Shown here: positions 19,877 to 22,565 of the stretch, piece after piece
Numbering within the stretch: the first letter of the stretch is position 1
Layout of the letters: every line of letters begins with the position of its first letter
Source: a virus
IMG/VR virus record: IMGVR_UViG_3300036830_000039
Location: 1-22,565 of that record
Length of the DNA: 22,565 nt
Strand: one strand, 5' to 3'
Translations under genes and position numbers: made by a program
Notes under the pieces: model-generated
What the model was told of the DNA's origin: nothing
Databases searched by the model: none
What the model saw: the letters and a program-made list of their open reading frames with translations, nothing else

Positions 19877-22565
19877 GTGCCCACTCCTGGCGTCACCCCT
19901 ATGCCCCCGGTCGCTCCGGGGCAAGCCCAACTGGACAGCCTCGCGGAGCACGGCTTTACCGCCTCTGAGATCGCGCAATATCGCCAGCGCCAGAACGAGC
20001 GCCTGGTGCAGGGTGGCTTCGACGCGGACAGCATCAACAAGTATTGGGGCTCGAACCAAGGCTCCCCCATCGTCCAGGGCTTCACCGCCTCGAACGTCCA
20101 GCAGCACTTGGCCGCAGGCACCACGCCGCCGCTGCACTGGTACGACTACCTCAAGGCGGGCTGGGACCACAGCGTCACCGGCCTGGTGCTCAGCCACGGG
20201 CAGGACAGCAACGTCAACCTCGCTGGGAAGGGCCTGGGGGCCGGTCTCCTATACAGCCTGGGGCAACTGCCCGGCGACCTCCCGTGGGCCTACGGCGGCG
20301 CTGTGGGTGGCTCCGCGGCCGGTGGCGGGCCGGAGGATGGGGTCGGCATACTGACAGGCGGCTTCGGTGCGGCCGCGTTCCCCGAGGCCAGCCGTCAGAC
20401 GCTCATCGCAGCGCACAACGCGGGCCAGATACACTCGTGGCAGGACGCCCTCCAGGTGGCGTCGCACGGCGGCTGGGAGACCCTGAAGCAGGGCGCGGCG
20501 TCGGCGCTGGGGATGCGGGCCATGGGGCCGGTCGGCGGCGCTGTGTTCCGGGCGACGGGTAGCGAAGCCGCGGCGAACGTGGCGGGCGCGACGGCGAACG
20601 TGGCAACCACGACAGTGGCGTCATCGGCCGAGCAGGGGCGTATGCCCACGGCTCAGGACTTCCTGCTTGGCGCGACCACTCTGGTAGCGGCGCACGTCAG
20701 CGGCGTCGGCGTGGCGCGGGTGCGGACCAACATGCAGAAGGTGTGGGGCTCGACCGGGCTCACCCCCGTGGAGCAAGTGCAGCGGGCTCAGGCGGACCCG
20801 GCCTTCCGCCAGGAGCTTCTGCAACAGGACGTGCAGGGCGAGCCCGTGACGCCGCGCTGGCAAGCGACCGCGCATGACGACCCGCCGTCCCTGATGAAGC
20901 CGCCGCCGGGCTACCGCGGCCCGAGCCGGTCGCAACTGATGAGCAGCGCCGCCCCGCGCGCCATGGAGCCGCTGCACGCACAGCCCACCTTCGTATCCGG
21001 GGTCCAGAGCGCCATGGGCGTGCTCCGCTCCCTGGAGGCGTCCGGCCCGAACGCCGTGAGCCCGATGGGCGCGGTCGGTGAATACCAGATCATGCCCGGC
21101 ACGGCCAGACAGTACGGCTTCGACCCGGCGCGGCTGAAGGACCCTCAGTACAACGAGGCCGCGGCGCGCGTCATCGTCTCTGACCTCTACCGCCGGTACA
21201 ACGGCAACATGGACGCCATCGCCGTCGCCTACAACGCCGGACCCAGCCGGGCGAACGCCTATCTAGCCGCTGGCCCCGGCACACGCTTGGAGGCGACGGT
21301 GGACCCGACCGTCCGCGGCGGCATCCGCTACACCCGCGTGCCCGCCTCCAAGAATGAGGCGATGCTCCCCTTCGAGACGCAGAAGTACCTGGCCCTCAAG
21401 CGCCAGCACGAGAGCGTCAACCCCGGCGCGGAACCGCTCCCGAGCGGCGGCCACGTCCTGATGGACCCCGATACGAGGCTGCGTTTAAACGCGATCCGGT
21501 CGAACCCGGAGGGCGAGTTCAGCCGCATCATCGGGTCGCAGGTGCGCATCACGTCGGCCGAGCGCAGCGCCGAGCACAATGCCCAGCTTCCGGGCTCCTC
21601 CAAGACGAGCGAGCACCTGGCCAGCAACTTCGCCGCGGGCTACGGCGCGTGGGACATCACCGTCCCCGGCAAGACCAACCAGGAGGTCATCAGCCTCCTC
21701 CAGCGCGCGGGCCTTCCTTTTGACCAGTTGATCGAGGAGGGCGACCACGTTCACATCGGGTTCGGCCCGCAGACCCGCGGTGAGGTCTTCACCATGCGCA
21801 ACGGCAAGGTGGTAGGCGGGAGCCCAGCGAACGAGCGGCCGGACGGGCGGCCGATCCCGAGCTACGACGCCAACCAGCGCCCCGAGAGCTTCGAGGCGGT
21901 CAACGCCGAGAACCCCGAGATGCGGGAGCCCGACAAGTCCCTGTCCGCCGCCGAGGTCTGGCCCAGCGCCACGGATGACGACCTGGTGTCCGGCACCCTG
22001 GAGAACGTGGGCGAGCGCCCGAAGTCGAGCATAGCCGACTTGGCGAACCCCGACCGACTGCTGACGCACTTCTTCTCGGAGCTTCAGCCCGCCCGGAACA
22101 TCGACAACCAGTTGGTCCGCGAGGGCCTGATGGACCGCAAGACCGACTTCGGCGCGGAGGACGCCATGCGCCAGACCTACGCCAGCGACGCGCGGGCGGG
22201 CGTGTGGGTACGGTACGGCCAGATCGACAGCCCTGATACCAAGAACATCGTGGAGGGCTCTCACAGCCTCCTGGACGCCGTGCGCACCATGCGCGAGAAC
22301 GGCGGCGACCCGGACGGTTTCCGCGCCTACATGCTGAACCAGCGGACGATGCAGAAGTCCACCGAGTTCCTGGACAAGGCCAAGGCCGCCTACGAGCTTG
22401 CTGTGGCCGAGGACGCGGCCAAGAGCACCAAGAGCACCAAGGCCAAGGTCGATGCGGCTCAGAAGGCCCTGGAGGCGATCACGAGCGGCGAGGCCGAGGA
22501 GGGCATCAACACCGGCTTCAACCCGCTCATCGCCAAGGAGATGCTATCCCGCGACAGCTTCAACA
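19877..22565 (+). CDS. Large internal virion protein with transglycosylase and M15-like peptidase domains (partial)
   Basis: An open frame of 896 visible codons starting at GTG 19877, directly after the TAA of the previous gene (TAAGTG), and still open at the window end. GGAGG lies upstream in AACCGGAGGTCAC. Residues about 380-470 form a lytic transglycosylase (SLT) domain: catalytic E387 in LEASG, then SPMGAVGEYQIMPGTA (395-410) and AYNAGP (451-456). Residues about 555-630 resemble an M15-type metallopeptidase: SEH with H580, WDI with D593, and HVH with H626 as zinc ligands. Residues about 110-165 are Gly/Ala-rich and hydrophobic. It corresponds to T7 gp16-type proteins ejected to open the cell wall. 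GTTTAAAC at 21483 lies between the two domains. Confidence 0.85.
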   Translation, partial: MPTPGVTPMPPVAPGQAQLDSLAEHGFTASEIAQYRQRQNERLVQGGFDADSINKYWGSNQGSPIVQGFTASNVQQHLAAGTTPPLHWYDYLKAGWDHSVTGLVLSHGQDSNVNLAGKGLGAGLLYSLGQLPGDLPWAYGGAVGGSAAGGGPEDGVGILTGGFGAAAFPEASRQTLIAAHNAGQIHSWQDALQVASHGGWETLKQGAASALGMRAMGPVGGAVFRATGSEAAANVAGATANVATTTVASSAEQGRMPTAQDFLLGATTLVAAHVSGVGVARVRTNMQKVWGSTGLTPVEQVQRAQADPAFRQELLQQDVQGEPVTPRWQATAHDDPPSLMKPPPGYRGPSRSQLMSSAAPRAMEPLHAQPTFVSGVQSAMGVLRSLEASGPNAVSPMGAVGEYQIMPGTARQYGFDPARLKDPQYNEAAARVIVSDLYRRYNGNMDAIAVAYNAGPSRANAYLAAGPGTRLEATVDPTVRGGIRYTRVPASKNEAMLPFETQKYLALKRQHESVNPGAEPLPSGGHVLMDPDTRLRLNAIRSNPEGEFSRIIGSQVRITSAERSAEHNAQLPGSSKTSEHLASNFAAGYGAWDITVPGKTNQEVISLLQRAGLPFDQLIEEGDHVHIGFGPQTRGEVFTMRNGKVVGGSPANERPDGRPIPSYDANQRPESFEAVNAENPEMREPDKSLSAAEVWPSATDDDLVSGTLENVGERPKSSIADLANPDRLLTHFFSELQPARNIDNQLVREGLMDRKTDFGAEDAMRQTYASDARAGVWVRYGQIDSPDTKNIVEGSHSLLDAVRTMRENGGDPDGFRAYMLNQRTMQKSTEFLDKAKAAYELAVAEDAAKSTKSTKAKVDAAQKALEAITSGEAEEGINTGFNPLIAKEMLSRDSFN
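21483..21490. promoter_or_regulatory. GTTTAAAC palindrome, site 11
   Basis: Copy of YGTTTAAACR inside the large internal-protein gene, read CGT TTA AAC GCG (Arg-Leu-Asn-Ala). It uses the Leu codon TTA, which is rare in this sequence, in the linker between the two hydrolase domains. Confidence 0.65.

Overview
The window is a GC-rich (about 65 % by eye) piece of a tailed double-stranded DNA phage with a short-tailed (podovirus) virion plan. From left to right it holds the DNA-packaging, portal, scaffold, capsid, tail-adaptor, tail-nozzle and internal (ejected) virion protein genes. There is no tape-measure, sheath or baseplate gene. The portal-Bbp19-like-scaffold-capsid-decoration order resembles Bordetella BPP-1-type podoviruses. 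No tRNA, integrase, insertion sequence, CRISPR array or phage RNA polymerase was seen. Three strong promoters have the form GGGGCTTGAC, 17 nt, then a -10 element. CTTGAC is the -35 typical of alphaproteobacterial housekeeping sigma factors, so an alphaproteobacterial host is inferred, not proven.

Layout. Positions 1-2499 hold a leftward operon with overlapping genes: a SprT-like zinc metalloprotease, a small unknown protein, a DoxX-like four-helix membrane protein, a two-helix membrane protein, and the start of a further gene. Positions 2500-3023 are a 524-nt divergent control region. It holds a perfect 53-bp tandem repeat (period 55), a 7-bp inverted repeat, three GTTTAAAC palindromes, three GTCGCGAC palindromes and the rightward promoter P1, whose predicted start falls on the first base of the small-terminase ATG. 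Positions 3024-5520 encode the terminase and two small proteins. Positions 5620-9297 encode two small proteins, the portal, a Bbp19-like protein, the scaffold and two tiny basic proteins. Positions 9550-12496 encode the capsid, decoration candidates and small virion proteins. Positions 12506-22565 encode the tail adaptor, a giant tail nozzle, and three internal virion proteins. The last of these carries two different peptidoglycan-hydrolase domains and runs off the window.

Two observations stand out. First, the 10-bp palindrome YGTTTAAACR occurs 11 times, where well under one copy is expected. It is found in intergenic DNA, in codons that are otherwise rare here, and twice exactly between a Shine-Dalgarno sequence and an ATG. 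It looks like the site of an unidentified DNA-binding system. Second, a 63-residue single-pass membrane protein is encoded in the +1 frame inside the portal gene. The portal's synonymous codon use changes sharply over exactly that interval (37 of 64 codons end in A/T, against 9 of 72 in the flanks). This points to a hidden overlapping gene, plausibly for lysis, and no conventional holin or endolysin gene is visible in the window.
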